From Candidatus Krumholzibacteriia bacterium (lineage in GTDB: Bacteria > Krumholzibacteriota > Krumholzibacteriia > G020349025): a stretch of DNA of 20,212 nucleotides. Shown here one piece after another: positions 8,897-15,353 of the stretch. Below the pieces are notes generated by a model. That model ran no database searches and was not told the DNA's origin. It saw nothing but the letters and a program-made list of their open reading frames with translations. The stretch's first letter is position 1. Each line of letters starts with the position of its first letter. Position numbers and translations under genes: made by a program. The DNA is taken from NCBI GenBank assembly GCA_035649275.1, contig DASRJW010000098.1, positions 1 through 20,212 on the forward strand, in the 5' to 3' direction.

Positions 8897-9273
8897 CCTT
8901 CGCCTCCGTTCATGCCGTCGAGCAGGTCGCGGAGCTGTTGCAACTCCGAAGCCGAGGGCGGCTTGGCGGAGAGCGCCTGCATGACGAGCCCGAGGGCCGA
9001 GCCCGAGAAGGCGCGCTCCAGCAGTTCCTGCACCAGCCGCCGTTGGGTCGCACCCTCGCTGGTGCGGGGCGTGTACACGTGGGAGCGCGACGAGGCGTCG
9101 CGCCGCACGAGGCCCTTTTCCACCATGATTTGCAGGAGCTTGAGGACCGTGGTGTATCCCACCGCCTCCCCTCGCTCGAGCCCTTGGTGCACCTGGCGCA
9201 CCGTGCTGGGACCCTGCCGCCAGAGGACGCGTAGGATGGCGAGCTCCGCGTTCGTCGGTTTCCGCCCCCGCAT
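8893..9273 (-). CDS. BlaI/MecI-family winged-helix repressor
   Basis: Dimeric winged-helix DNA-binding repressor of 126 residues, the usual BlaI/MecI size. The N-terminus (RKPTNAELAILRVLW) and the recognition region (GYTTVLKLLQIMVEKGLV) are typical, as is the C-terminal dimerisation segment rich in Leu and Glu. The ATG at 9273 is preferred over an in-frame upstream ATG at 9456 because it gives the family N-terminus, has GGGAGAG just upstream, and keeps the palindromic operator outside the gene. It forms an operon with the M56 protease (4-base overlap), the classic repressor-protease pair. It probably represses its own operon through the half-site array at 9313-9357. The inducing signal is unknown. 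Confidence 0.93.
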   Translation of the reverse strand: MRGRKPTNAELAILRVLWRQGPSTVRQVHQGLERGEAVGYTTVLKLLQIMVEKGLVRRDASSRSHVYTPRTSEGATQRRLVQELLERAFSGSALGLVMQALSAKPPSASELQQLRDLLDGMNGGEG

Positions 9274-9308
9274 CCTTCTCTCCCTGGTCCGGGGTTGCCG
9301 CCCCTCAC

Positions 9309-9336
9309 AATGTACGAAGCCGTTCGTATTTCGCAA
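9309..9336 (-). promoter_or_regulatory. Candidate promoter of the blaI-M56 operon
   Basis: Read on the minus strand, a -35-like TTGCGA (9336-9331) and a -10-like TACATT (9314-9309) are 16 bases apart, each matching 4 of 6 consensus positions. The expected start site near 9302 leaves a short leader before the ATG at 9273. The elements lie inside the palindromic array, which is where repressor binding would block RNA polymerase. This is a pattern match only. Confidence 0.4.
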
Positions 9337-9357
9337 TACGAACATCTTCGTACGAAG
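9313..9357. promoter_or_regulatory. Array of TACGAA/TTCGTA half-sites: candidate BlaI-type operator
   Basis: Half-sites: TACGAA at 9313-9318, TTCGTA at 9323-9328, TACGAA at 9337-9342, and overlapping TTCGTA and TACGAA at 9347-9356. The unit TACGAA-N4-TTCGTA occurs twice exactly 24 bases apart (9313-9328 and 9337-9352). Between them lies a perfect 9-base-arm inverted repeat (9322-9330 with 9335-9343), and CTTCGTACGAAG (9346-9357) is a perfect 12-base palindrome. The array lies 40 bases upstream of the repressor start. Position and symmetry fit an autoregulatory operator; binding is inferred. Confidence 0.7.
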
Positions 9358-9485
9358 TTGCATGCCGGGTGAAGGACCCTGGGCCTGGGCCCTTGCGGGC
9401 CAGCTAAACACTTGACTGAATGATTGCTCCGCCAACGGTTGCAGCCCGGCTGGCAAGCGGCGGCCGTATCCCTCGGCCCCGCAAA

Positions 9486-9548
9486 GAGAAGGCGCCGAGC
9501 GTGGGGTGCGGGCCGAGGGAGGTGGGTGCCACTCCCAGGTGCCTTCTC
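9486..9548 (-). terminator. Long hairpin after the core-MetE gene
   Basis: GAGAAGGCGCC (9486-9496) and GGTGCCTTCTC (9538-9548) form an 11-base stem with one non-Watson-Crick position, enclosing a GC-rich loop of about 41 bases. It begins 8 bases past the stop at 9556. On the minus strand the stem is followed by only a short T run (TTTGC), so it is a plausible but imperfect intrinsic terminator for the four-gene operon, separating it from the blaI unit. Confidence 0.5.
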
Positions 9549-9555
9549 CGGTCGG

Positions 9556-10707
9556 CTACCGGTGTTCGCTCCGCAGTCGCGTGGCGGCCTCCGAGACCGC
9601 GGCGAGCTTGGCCTGGGCGATCGCGGGCGCGTTCATCGGCCGGCTCGCGAAGGTCCCGAAGCCGCAGTCGGGGTTGAGGAAGAGGCGCTCGGCCGGAAGC
9701 TGTCGGAGGGCTTCCCGGACGCGCGCCACGATCGCCTCCGGCGACTCGACCTCCGGGGTGCGCGGGTTCACGACGCCGAGGCCGAGCTCCTTGTGGGCCA
9801 CCGCCACCAGGGTGCCGGCCCGCGGCGTCGCGTACTCGAGCACGAGTTGCTGCACCTGCAGTCGCTCGAGGTAGGGAACCAAAGGCTGGTACGAGCCGCG
9901 GAGCAGTGTCTCCTCGTTCTGGCTCCAGTTGCCGCGGCAAATGTGGACGCCGGTGCGCACCCCGTCCAGCCCCTGCACGACGCGGTTGATGAGCTCTACC
10001 GCGAACTCGAGCTCGGCGGCCGGGTCCTTGCGCGCTGCGAGAGCCGCACACATGAAGGTGCGGGTCTGGCCCTGGGTGAAGACGAGCTCGGTGAGCACGG
10101 GTTCGTCGAACTGGATGAAGTCGGCGCCCGCCTCCCGGAGCGACAAAGCCTCCTCGCGGAGGACCGCGACGACGTCCTCGCCGAGCTCCTCCTTCGAGGC
10201 GTACGCCGAGCGCGTCGCTTCCTTGACCCACATGGCCCGGGTGAGGATGTAGGGCCCGGGCAGCGGCACCTTGATCGGCTTGTCCGTGTGTTGGCGCAGG
10301 AAGTTGTACTCGTCCAGCGCCAGCGGCTCGCGCCTCCGGATCTTCCCCACGCAGGTGGGGTTGTGGATGGAGAACGCCGGCACGTCGAGAGTGTCGAGGA
10401 TCCGCCGGAAGCCTTCCTTGTCCTCCACGATGTCGAGCATCTCGGCGAGCGACATGAGGCGGACGCCCTCGAGCTTCTCGGCGACGAAAGAGTAGAAGTT
10501 GTCGCGGCGCTGCTCGCCGTCGGTCACGATGTCACAGCCGGCGGCCTCCTGGGCGCGAAGCGCCTCCAGCACCGCCGTGTCGGCGATGCGATCGAACTCC
10601 TCCGGTGCCAGCTGCTGGCGCTGCTTGCGTGCCAGCGCCCGCTGCAGTTCGGGGGAACGAGGCCAGCTCCCGACGCTGGTCACCGGAAAGAGCGGCAGCT
10701 TCCTCAT
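9556..10707 (-). CDS. Core MetE-type (cobalamin-independent methionine synthase C-terminal domain) zinc methyltransferase
   Basis: Single-domain relative of the catalytic half of MetE, 383 residues against about 750 for full MetE; the N-terminal folate-binding domain is absent. MetE-like zinc ligands are visible: His255 and Cys257 in VHICRGNW, Glu291 in LVLEYA, and Cys348 in NPDCGFGT. The thiol-binding region TSVGSWPRS (10-18) and the IQFDEPVL motif (198-205) are also present. Proteins of this size include folate-independent core methionine synthases and epoxyalkane:coenzyme M transferases, which activate a thiol on zinc. So thiol alkyl transfer is likely, but donor and acceptor are unknown. 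The ATG at 10707 overlaps the stop of the PhnD-like gene by 4 bases (ATGA), which decides the start and shows translational coupling. It is the last gene of the four-gene operon. Confidence 0.87.
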   Translation of the reverse strand: MRKLPLFPVTSVGSWPRSPELQRALARKQRQQLAPEEFDRIADTAVLEALRAQEAAGCDIVTDGEQRRDNFYSFVAEKLEGVRLMSLAEMLDIVEDKEGFRRILDTLDVPAFSIHNPTCVGKIRRREPLALDEYNFLRQHTDKPIKVPLPGPYILTRAMWVKEATRSAYASKEELGEDVVAVLREEALSLREAGADFIQFDEPVLTELVFTQGQTRTFMCAALAARKDPAAELEFAVELINRVVQGLDGVRTGVHICRGNWSQNEETLLRGSYQPLVPYLERLQVQQLVLEYATPRAGTLVAVAHKELGLGVVNPRTPEVESPEAIVARVREALRQLPAERLFLNPDCGFGTFASRPMNAPAIAQAKLAAVSEAATRLRSEHR

Positions 10708-11525
10708 GGCCTCTCGTCCGCGAAGTATCCCTGGTCTTGCGTCGCTTCGCTCAAGAGCTCGTAGCCCGTGGTGCGGCCGGGCAGCCAGGCCTTGAGACCC
10801 TCCATGTCCATCATCTCCCGGTGCGCCGGATTGTCGTAGGACATGCGGAACAGCACCTGCGTCCACTGCTTCGCCTGCTTCTCGGGAAAGTCCTCGGCGA
10901 CAGTGAAGTTGCAGTGGTCGAAGGGCGGCGTCGTGGCAACGATCGTATGCCGCCAGGGGTCGGCGGTGCCGTCGGCCGTCCAGCGTTCCCAGTTGAGGTC
11001 GAGCACGCAGGCCGCATCGGCCTCCCCCTGCTTCAGGCACTCGATCGCGTCCCGCTCGCCACCGATGTGATCGCCGTGCTTGCCGACGAGAACATCGAAG
11101 CGGCGCACCTGGACATCGCCGCCGGCGAGACCGTGCCGGCGCAGGAGTTGCAGCGGGATGAGGGTGGCCTGCGGCGAGTCCTTCGCCCCGGTGGCGACGA
11201 CCTTGCCGCGCAGATCTTCGAGACGGCGCAGGCCGGCATCCTCACGCACAACGATGTGGGTCTTCCGATCGCGGTCGGTGTCGCGCATGGCGAGGGCGCG
11301 GCAGCGGCGACCGCTGCGGCGCTGGGCGTCCACCCAGGCGAGCGGCGAGTTCCAAGCGATGTCGATGTGCCCCTGCAGGAGAGCGGTCACCTGGAGCTCG
11401 TAGTTGCTGTAGAAGACGCAGTCGATAGGGCAGCCTTCGGCGGCGAAGAACTCCTTGATGATGTCCCAGATAACGGCCACCTTGGGCTCGTAGATGACGG
11501 CTCCGACGAGGATCGGCTTGGGCAT
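10704..11525 (-). CDS. PhnD/SsuA-type substrate-binding protein lacking a signal peptide
   Basis: Periplasmic-binding-protein fold of the PhnD/phosphonate-binding type (273 residues). The protein begins directly with strand one (PKPILVGAVIYEPKVAVIWD). Later motifs are typical of the class: GHIDIAWNSPLAW (about 53-65), LRGKVVATGAKDSPQATL, and GEADAACVLDLNW. No signal peptide, lipobox or N-terminal hydrophobic stretch is present, and no ABC permease or ATPase gene is nearby, so ordinary periplasmic transport is unlikely. The start is fixed by AAGGAG five bases before the ATG at 11525; upstream sequence in this frame looks non-coding. It follows the OsmC-like gene by 16 bases and overlaps the MetE-like gene by 4. 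It may be a cytosolic binder or an enzyme using this fold (THI5/NMT1-type proteins are a precedent). The ligand is unknown. Confidence 0.85.
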   Translation of the reverse strand: MPKPILVGAVIYEPKVAVIWDIIKEFFAAEGCPIDCVFYSNYELQVTALLQGHIDIAWNSPLAWVDAQRRSGRRCRALAMRDTDRDRKTHIVVREDAGLRRLEDLRGKVVATGAKDSPQATLIPLQLLRRHGLAGGDVQVRRFDVLVGKHGDHIGGERDAIECLKQGEADAACVLDLNWERWTADGTADPWRHTIVATTPPFDHCNFTVAEDFPEKQAKQWTQVLFRMSYDNPAHREMMDMEGLKAWLPGRTTGYELLSEATQDQGYFADERP

Positions 11526-11541
11526 CGCGACTCCTTCCCCC

Positions 11542-12000
11542 CTAGGGCGCCGCTTGCAGTCGAATCGAGACCGTGGCGCAGCGTGACAGTGTGTGGTACA
11601 GCGGCGAGCGTTCGAGCGTCGCCTGCCAGATCTCCTCGAGTCCTGGACCTTCCGCCTCGGTGCTGACGTAGAACGTGCCCGTGACCGCTGCGAGCCCGGG
11701 GTGGCCGCTTTCACCGATCACACCCAAGTGGACGAGGGCGTTGTGCAGGCGTCCCTGAAGGTTGACCTCCCCGGCATGCACCTCCACCTGACGGCGCGCC
11801 GCCTGCACCTCGAAACCGCGCAGCAGGTCGCCGGCGAGCGCGCCGAGGAGGTACTCGACGGCGCTCGGGTGCTCGTCCTGGTCGCGGAGGCTGGCCTGTG
11901 CGCCCACCGCGAAGGCGTGGTTGCGGGCGTAGACGCGCGCCTCGCTCGGACTCACGCGGCTGGCGCGAACCGCCCAGACGTGCTCGGACTCGCCCGGCAT
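11542..12000 (-). CDS. OsmC-fold protein without the redox cysteines
   Basis: Small protein of 152 residues with the OsmC/Ohr pattern: N-terminal strands, then the central helix region HPSAVEYLLGALAGDLL (about 63-79), then a C-terminal segment ending SPLYHTLSRCATVSIRL. In OsmC/Ohr peroxidases the central helix carries the peroxidatic Cys and the second Cys lies in a CP motif; here the first position holds Gly/Asp (LAGDLL) and the second is SP. The only Cys (SRCATV) is elsewhere. A thiol peroxidase activity is therefore unlikely, and a binding or accessory role is more plausible. GAGGCAAGG lies upstream of the ATG at 12000. It sits 19 bases after the flavoprotein gene and 16 before the PhnD-like gene, inside the operon. 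The fold call is fairly sure; the function is unknown. Confidence 0.8.
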   Translation of the reverse strand: MPGESEHVWAVRASRVSPSEARVYARNHAFAVGAQASLRDQDEHPSAVEYLLGALAGDLLRGFEVQAARRQVEVHAGEVNLQGRLHNALVHLGVIGESGHPGLAAVTGTFYVSTEAEGPGLEEIWQATLERSPLYHTLSRCATVSIRLQAAP

Positions 12001-12019
12001 TGGCCTTGCCTCGGAGGTT

Positions 12020-13186
12020 TCAGAACAACGGCAGGCCCGTCAGCGCCTTGCCGATGAAATCGCTCAGATGATCGACGGTCGGCGCCATGACCCAACCAGC
12101 CCGTGCATCGCGGAAGACGCGCTCGATGCTGAGGTGGCGGGAAAACGCCGCGCCGCCGCACGTTTTCATGGCGAGATCGGTCACGTCGCTCGCGGCCTGG
12201 AGCGAGGCGAGCCGCGTCTGCAGGACGTAGAGCGGCGTGGTTGCCGAAGGTCGCTCCAGCTCGCCGAGCGTGTAGCCGAGGAGCGCGCGCGCTTGTTCGG
12301 TCCGTATGGCCATCTCGGCGAGCCGGGCGCGCAGGTTCGGCAGGTCCCGGAGCTTCTGCCCCGTGTGCTCGAACTCCGCCTCCTGTAGGTGCTGCGCCGT
12401 CTCCACCACGGCGGCTCGGCAGAGGCCGTTGGCGAGCGCCGCGGTGCCGATGTTGAACCATGGCAGCACGACTTCGAGCATGGTCTTGGCGCCCTCGCCG
12501 TTCGGGGTGATGAGGTCGTCCTGCTCGACCACGACATCTTCGAGGACGACCGGCGCCGAGTCGTTGCCCCGGAGTCCGAGGCCATCGAAGTGGCCGGCGA
12601 TCCGGACACCCTTGGCATCGCGACGCAAGAAATAGAGGGTGGACTCGAGCGGCGAAGCGGCTCCCGGCCGCTGGGCGCTGGAGACGTAGGAGTCGGCATG
12701 CTGCGCCGCGGTCACCCAGGATTTCTGGGCGTTGGTGACGAGCTTCCCGTCCCGCTCCGCCAGGCGCGAGACCGGCGCCCAGAACTGGGAGCGCGATCCC
12801 TTCTCCGAGAACGCGAGGGTCGTGAGGTGCTTGCCGGCGGCGATGGCGCGCAGCACCTCGTCACGGCGTTTCAGCACCGCCGAGGAGGCGATGGCCTGCT
12901 GCGCGGCCACGTGCATGACGTAGACCATGGTCGTGGAGGCGCAGACCCCGGCGAGCTCCTCGACCACGGCAGCGAAGGTACGGGGCCCCTCGCCGCCGCC
13001 CCCGACTGCGGACGGGACGCAGAGACCGAGGAAGCCCTGCTCGGCGAGCGCCGCCATCCCCTCCTTGGGAAAACGCGCCTGCGTATCGACTTGGGCGGCA
13101 TGGCGGGCGAGCACCTCGCGCGCCAGCGACGCAGCCTTGGAAGCGAGTGCGGTGGCCTTGGTCTCGATCCCATAAGCGTGGGGCAT
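12020..13186 (-). CDS. Acyl-CoA-dehydrogenase-fold flavoprotein, atypical active site
   Basis: Protein of 388 residues with full acyl-CoA dehydrogenase architecture: N-terminal helical domain, central beta domain (LAFSEKGSRSQFW and AQKSWVTAAQHADSY, the FAD-contacting region), and C-terminal four-helix domain with CGGAAFSRHLSIERVFRDAR. In MCAD-type enzymes the catalytic Glu lies just after this segment in YEGT; here the position reads VMAPT (Ala368), and I see no obvious replacement. That argues against normal alpha,beta-desaturation of acyl-CoA. It brings the protein closer to ACAD-fold flavin monooxygenases or oxidases such as the DszC/SfnB type. The start at 13186 is set by a strong AAGGAGG seven bases upstream; an ATG 19 codons earlier has no such support. 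It is the first gene of the four-gene operon and lies 103 bases downstream of the LysR gene. The fold is certain, the reaction is not. Confidence 0.88.
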   Translation of the reverse strand: MPHAYGIETKATALASKAASLAREVLARHAAQVDTQARFPKEGMAALAEQGFLGLCVPSAVGGGGEGPRTFAAVVEELAGVCASTTMVYVMHVAAQQAIASSAVLKRRDEVLRAIAAGKHLTTLAFSEKGSRSQFWAPVSRLAERDGKLVTNAQKSWVTAAQHADSYVSSAQRPGAASPLESTLYFLRRDAKGVRIAGHFDGLGLRGNDSAPVVLEDVVVEQDDLITPNGEGAKTMLEVVLPWFNIGTAALANGLCRAAVVETAQHLQEAEFEHTGQKLRDLPNLRARLAEMAIRTEQARALLGYTLGELERPSATTPLYVLQTRLASLQAASDVTDLAMKTCGGAAFSRHLSIERVFRDARAGWVMAPTVDHLSDFIGKALTGLPLF

Positions 13187-13289
13187 CGGGGATCCTCCTT
13201 CGCGGGACGATGGGAGTCCAATGTGTCTCGTTGTGTAGGTCACCGGCAGCCATCGGTCAAGCCTGGATGTTCAATAGACTCGATCCTCG

Positions 13290-14180
13290 CTATCGAGTTT
13301 TTGGAATGAGAATTTGTAGCAAGGATTGCATGGCGGCGGACGGCGTGGCCGTCCGCAGGCGAGCGGCGTAGAAACTCCGGCGCACCGGGAGTCCCGGGGT
13401 TTGCACCACCCGGAGACGACCGGCGGCGAGATCCTCGGCCACCGCGCGCCGTGAAAGCAGCGCCATCCCGATCCCCTGAAGCGCGCAGCGTCGGACCGCT
13501 TCCGTGCTCCCCGCTTGGACAGGGGTCGCGCGGTCGACGCGATCGGAGGCGTGCCGGGAGAGGAGAGGGGCGATGGCTTCCCGAGTCCCCGAGCCTTCCT
13601 CGCGCACGATGAGGCGCACACTCTGCAGTTCTCGCGTCGAGAGCCGGGAGCGGGCCGCGGCACCGTCCGTCCGCGCTACCAGGATCACCTCGTCCTCGGC
13701 GAAGGGCGTGAAGACGAGGCGCTTGTCGCGTGCCCGGGAGCCGACGAGAGCCAGGTCACATTCGTGCGCGACGAGGCGCGCCAGCGCGACGCGCGAATCC
13801 GAGATGTCCACCGAGACTTCCACGCGCGGGTGCTGGGCGAGGAATTGGGCGAGCACGGGCGGCAGCAGGTACTCTCCCGGGATGGTCGAAGCGGCGATCG
13901 TGAGCCGTCCCGCTTCGCCGCTCTCCTCCTCGCGCAAGCGCGCCAAGGTTTCGTCGCGCAGAGAAACGAGCCGCAGGGCGTACCGCCGCAGCACGCTCCC
14001 CGTGGCGGTCGGACGCACCTTGCCCCCGTAGCGGTCGAGGACTCTGGCGCCGACCGCGGTCTCGAGGGCCTTCACGTGGAAGCTCACCGTCGACTGGCCG
14101 ATCTGCAGCGCCTCTGCCGCGCGCGAAAAGCTTCCGTGATCGAGCACGGCGAGAAAAGTGCGGAGCTGGTCGATATCCAT
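13290..14180 (-). CDS. LysR-type transcriptional regulator
   Basis: LTTR of 296 residues, the usual family length. An N-terminal winged helix (MDIDQLRTFLAVLDHGSFSR, then AAEALQIGQSTVSFHVKALE) is followed by a linker helix and the two-lobed inducer-binding domain starting near residue 88 (RLTIAASTIPGEYLLPPVL). From memory the STIPGEYLLPP segment resembles LTTRs annotated as CysL/YeiE-like or selenium-associated; that is an impression, not a search result. The ATG at 14180 matches the conserved family start; an in-frame ATG at 14213 adds 11 residues. The gene points the same way as the four-gene operon and ends 103 bases before it, so it may be co-transcribed with or control it. The inducer is unknown. 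Confidence 0.92.
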   Translation of the reverse strand: MDIDQLRTFLAVLDHGSFSRAAEALQIGQSTVSFHVKALETAVGARVLDRYGGKVRPTATGSVLRRYALRLVSLRDETLARLREEESGEAGRLTIAASTIPGEYLLPPVLAQFLAQHPRVEVSVDISDSRVALARLVAHECDLALVGSRARDKRLVFTPFAEDEVILVARTDGAAARSRLSTRELQSVRLIVREEGSGTREAIAPLLSRHASDRVDRATPVQAGSTEAVRRCALQGIGMALLSRRAVAEDLAAGRLRVVQTPGLPVRRSFYAARLRTATPSAAMQSLLQILIPKTR

Positions 14181-14464
14181 GGCCACCTGCGCCTTCAGAC
14201 CCCATCCTAGCATTCCACGACAGCCCCAGTCCCGACCTAGCGGCGGGGCCCGATACCTCGATCATCCAACAAGTCAATGTGTTGCATTGGTTGGCTCGAG
14301 CGAACTCAGAGAGCCGGCATGTGGGCCGTTTCACCTGGCTGTTGCTTCGCAGGAAGGATTTCGCTGCGAAGCGCGCAGCCGTTTTTCGTCACGCCACACT
14401 TCCAGCCCGCTCGTTTCGTAGCACAGCTGTGCCAGCGGATCGATCGCCGCAACCTCTGCGGCCC
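14181..14464. other. Intergenic region upstream of the LysR gene
   Basis: No convincing gene lies in these 284 bases. They should hold the LysR promoter and the 3' end of the methyltransferase transcript. An inverted repeat CAATG-N5-CATTG (14275-14289) fits the T-N11-A shape of a LysR-type box (T14274, A14286) and lies about 95 bases upstream of the LysR start, a reasonable place for autoregulation. Such short motifs also arise by chance. Confidence 0.4.
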
Positions 14465-15208
14465 TCACTTCCATGGGGTCACCCTGCCCATTTCGGTTAC
14501 GTGTGACCCATTCGACGCTTGCACCGGCGACGCTTGCACCGGTTCTCGGGTCCAGACAACGGTGTAGCGCCACAACGCGTGGCAGTAGATCCTTGCGTTG
14601 GGCAGCGTCGTCTCACAGAGAGCACGAACCTCCATCATGGTGAGATAGCGCTCTCCCGACCCATGCTCGCGCCAAGCGGCTCGAACGACACGCCGCTCCC
14701 GCAGCCGGCTCCGTATCCACCAGGCTGCATCCCCGTTGCACACTGCCGCCAGTCCGGATCGCAGCCAGTCCCCGACCCCGACAAGCGAGCGAAGGTCATG
14801 GAGCACGAGCACGCCATCTGGCCGCAGGAGGCCCTTCATTCTCGCCAGCGTGGCAGCCACGGGCATGTGGTGCAACGTTGCGGCAGAAAGGACACAGTCG
14901 TAGAGCCCCGGTCCCAGGGGTTGGGCCGAAAAGTCGCCGCAGACGAACTCGACCGAGGCGTCCTCGGGAGAGCCCTGCCGGGCCAAACGGATCATCTCCG
15001 GCGAGGCATCGATCCCGGTCACCGCAGCTCCCCGCGCCGCGATGGCCCGAGCGAGGCGACCAGCGCCGCACCCGACCTCGAGCACTCTCTGGCATGAGGC
15101 GGGCACTTGGGCGAGCAGAAATCGCTCGTATCGATCCGGGCGTTCGGGTTCCTCGGCGACCAGACGGGCGATCCGGTCGAAGTCCGCCTGAATCTTATCT
15201 TGCGACAT
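14465..15208 (-). CDS. Class I SAM-dependent methyltransferase
   Basis: Rossmann-fold methyltransferase of 247 residues. SAM-binding motif I is VLEVGCGAGR (42-51). The acidic residue that holds the ribose is Asp67 in VTGIDAS. Motif II/III resemble FVCGDF and YDCVLSAATLHHM, and a post-motif LLRPDGVLVLHDL follows, a pattern of UbiE/Methyltransf_11-type small-molecule methyltransferases. The C-terminal half (RSRLRERRVVRAAWREH) is basic and the last about 20 residues look poorly conserved, with a tandem PVQAS repeat. The ATG at 15208 has GGAG upstream. It is divergent from the NHL gene and 284 bases from LysR, so it is probably a single-gene unit. The substrate cannot be predicted. Confidence 0.88.
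   Translation of the reverse strand: MSQDKIQADFDRIARLVAEEPERPDRYERFLLAQVPASCQRVLEVGCGAGRLARAIAARGAAVTGIDASPEMIRLARQGSPEDASVEFVCGDFSAQPLGPGLYDCVLSAATLHHMPVAATLARMKGLLRPDGVLVLHDLRSLVGVGDWLRSGLAAVCNGDAAWWIRSRLRERRVVRAAWREHGSGERYLTMMEVRALCETTLPNARIYCHALWRYTVVWTREPVQASPVQASNGSHVTEMGRVTPWK
14513..14542. repeat. Perfect 15-base tandem duplication in the methyltransferase 3' end
   Basis: CGACGCTTGCACCGG occurs twice with no gap (14513-14527 and 14528-14542). It encodes two consecutive PVQAS units near the C-terminus and keeps the reading frame. It looks like a recent slippage duplication in an unconstrained tail. Confidence 0.85.
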
Positions 15209-15275
15209 CGCTCCAGCTCCCTCGACCCTGCTTCGGATTGCCCTTCACATCGTCACGGCAGGAATTCTACCCAGG

Positions 15276-15304
15276 TTGCGCCGGCCAGGAAGCCCGACTA
15301 AATT
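15276..15304 (+). promoter_or_regulatory. Candidate promoter of the NHL gene
   Basis: TTGCGC (15276-15281) and TAAATT (15299-15304) are 17 bases apart, a fair sigma-70-like pair, and lie 50 bases before the chosen start. On the opposite strand TAGAAT (15269-15264) could be the -10 of the divergent methyltransferase gene (5 of 6 to consensus) but its -35 is weak. Pattern match only. Confidence 0.35.
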
Positions 15305-15353
15305 GAGCTGCGGAGACCCTACCCACCCTTCTCGTTCAGCTCTGGAGCGGGCC

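Noticed and set aside
6176-9273. Beta-lactam resistance sensor/repressor pair
   Set aside because: The repressor and protease families fit, but no penicillin-binding sensor domain and no beta-lactamase gene are visible.
9424-10764. Long plus-strand frame opposite the core-MetE gene
   Set aside because: The minus strand carries the MetE zinc motifs and a coupled ATGA start; the plus frame is a GC-driven shadow.
10704-11525. Phosphonate ABC uptake system
   Set aside because: Only a PhnD-like protein is present, without signal peptide, permease or ATPase, so transport of phosphonate is not supported.
13278-13302. Hairpin ACTCGAT-N7-ATCGAGT followed by TTTTT as a terminator of the LysR gene
   Set aside because: The T run follows the stem on the plus strand, whereas LysR and the operon are on the minus strand; no plus-strand gene ends here, so it was not called.
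14331-14573. 80-codon minus-strand frame past the methyltransferase
   Set aside because: It overlaps the methyltransferase 3' end out of frame, has no Shine-Dalgarno of note and no recognisable family; a frameshifted tail was considered but the annotated tail ends cleanly.
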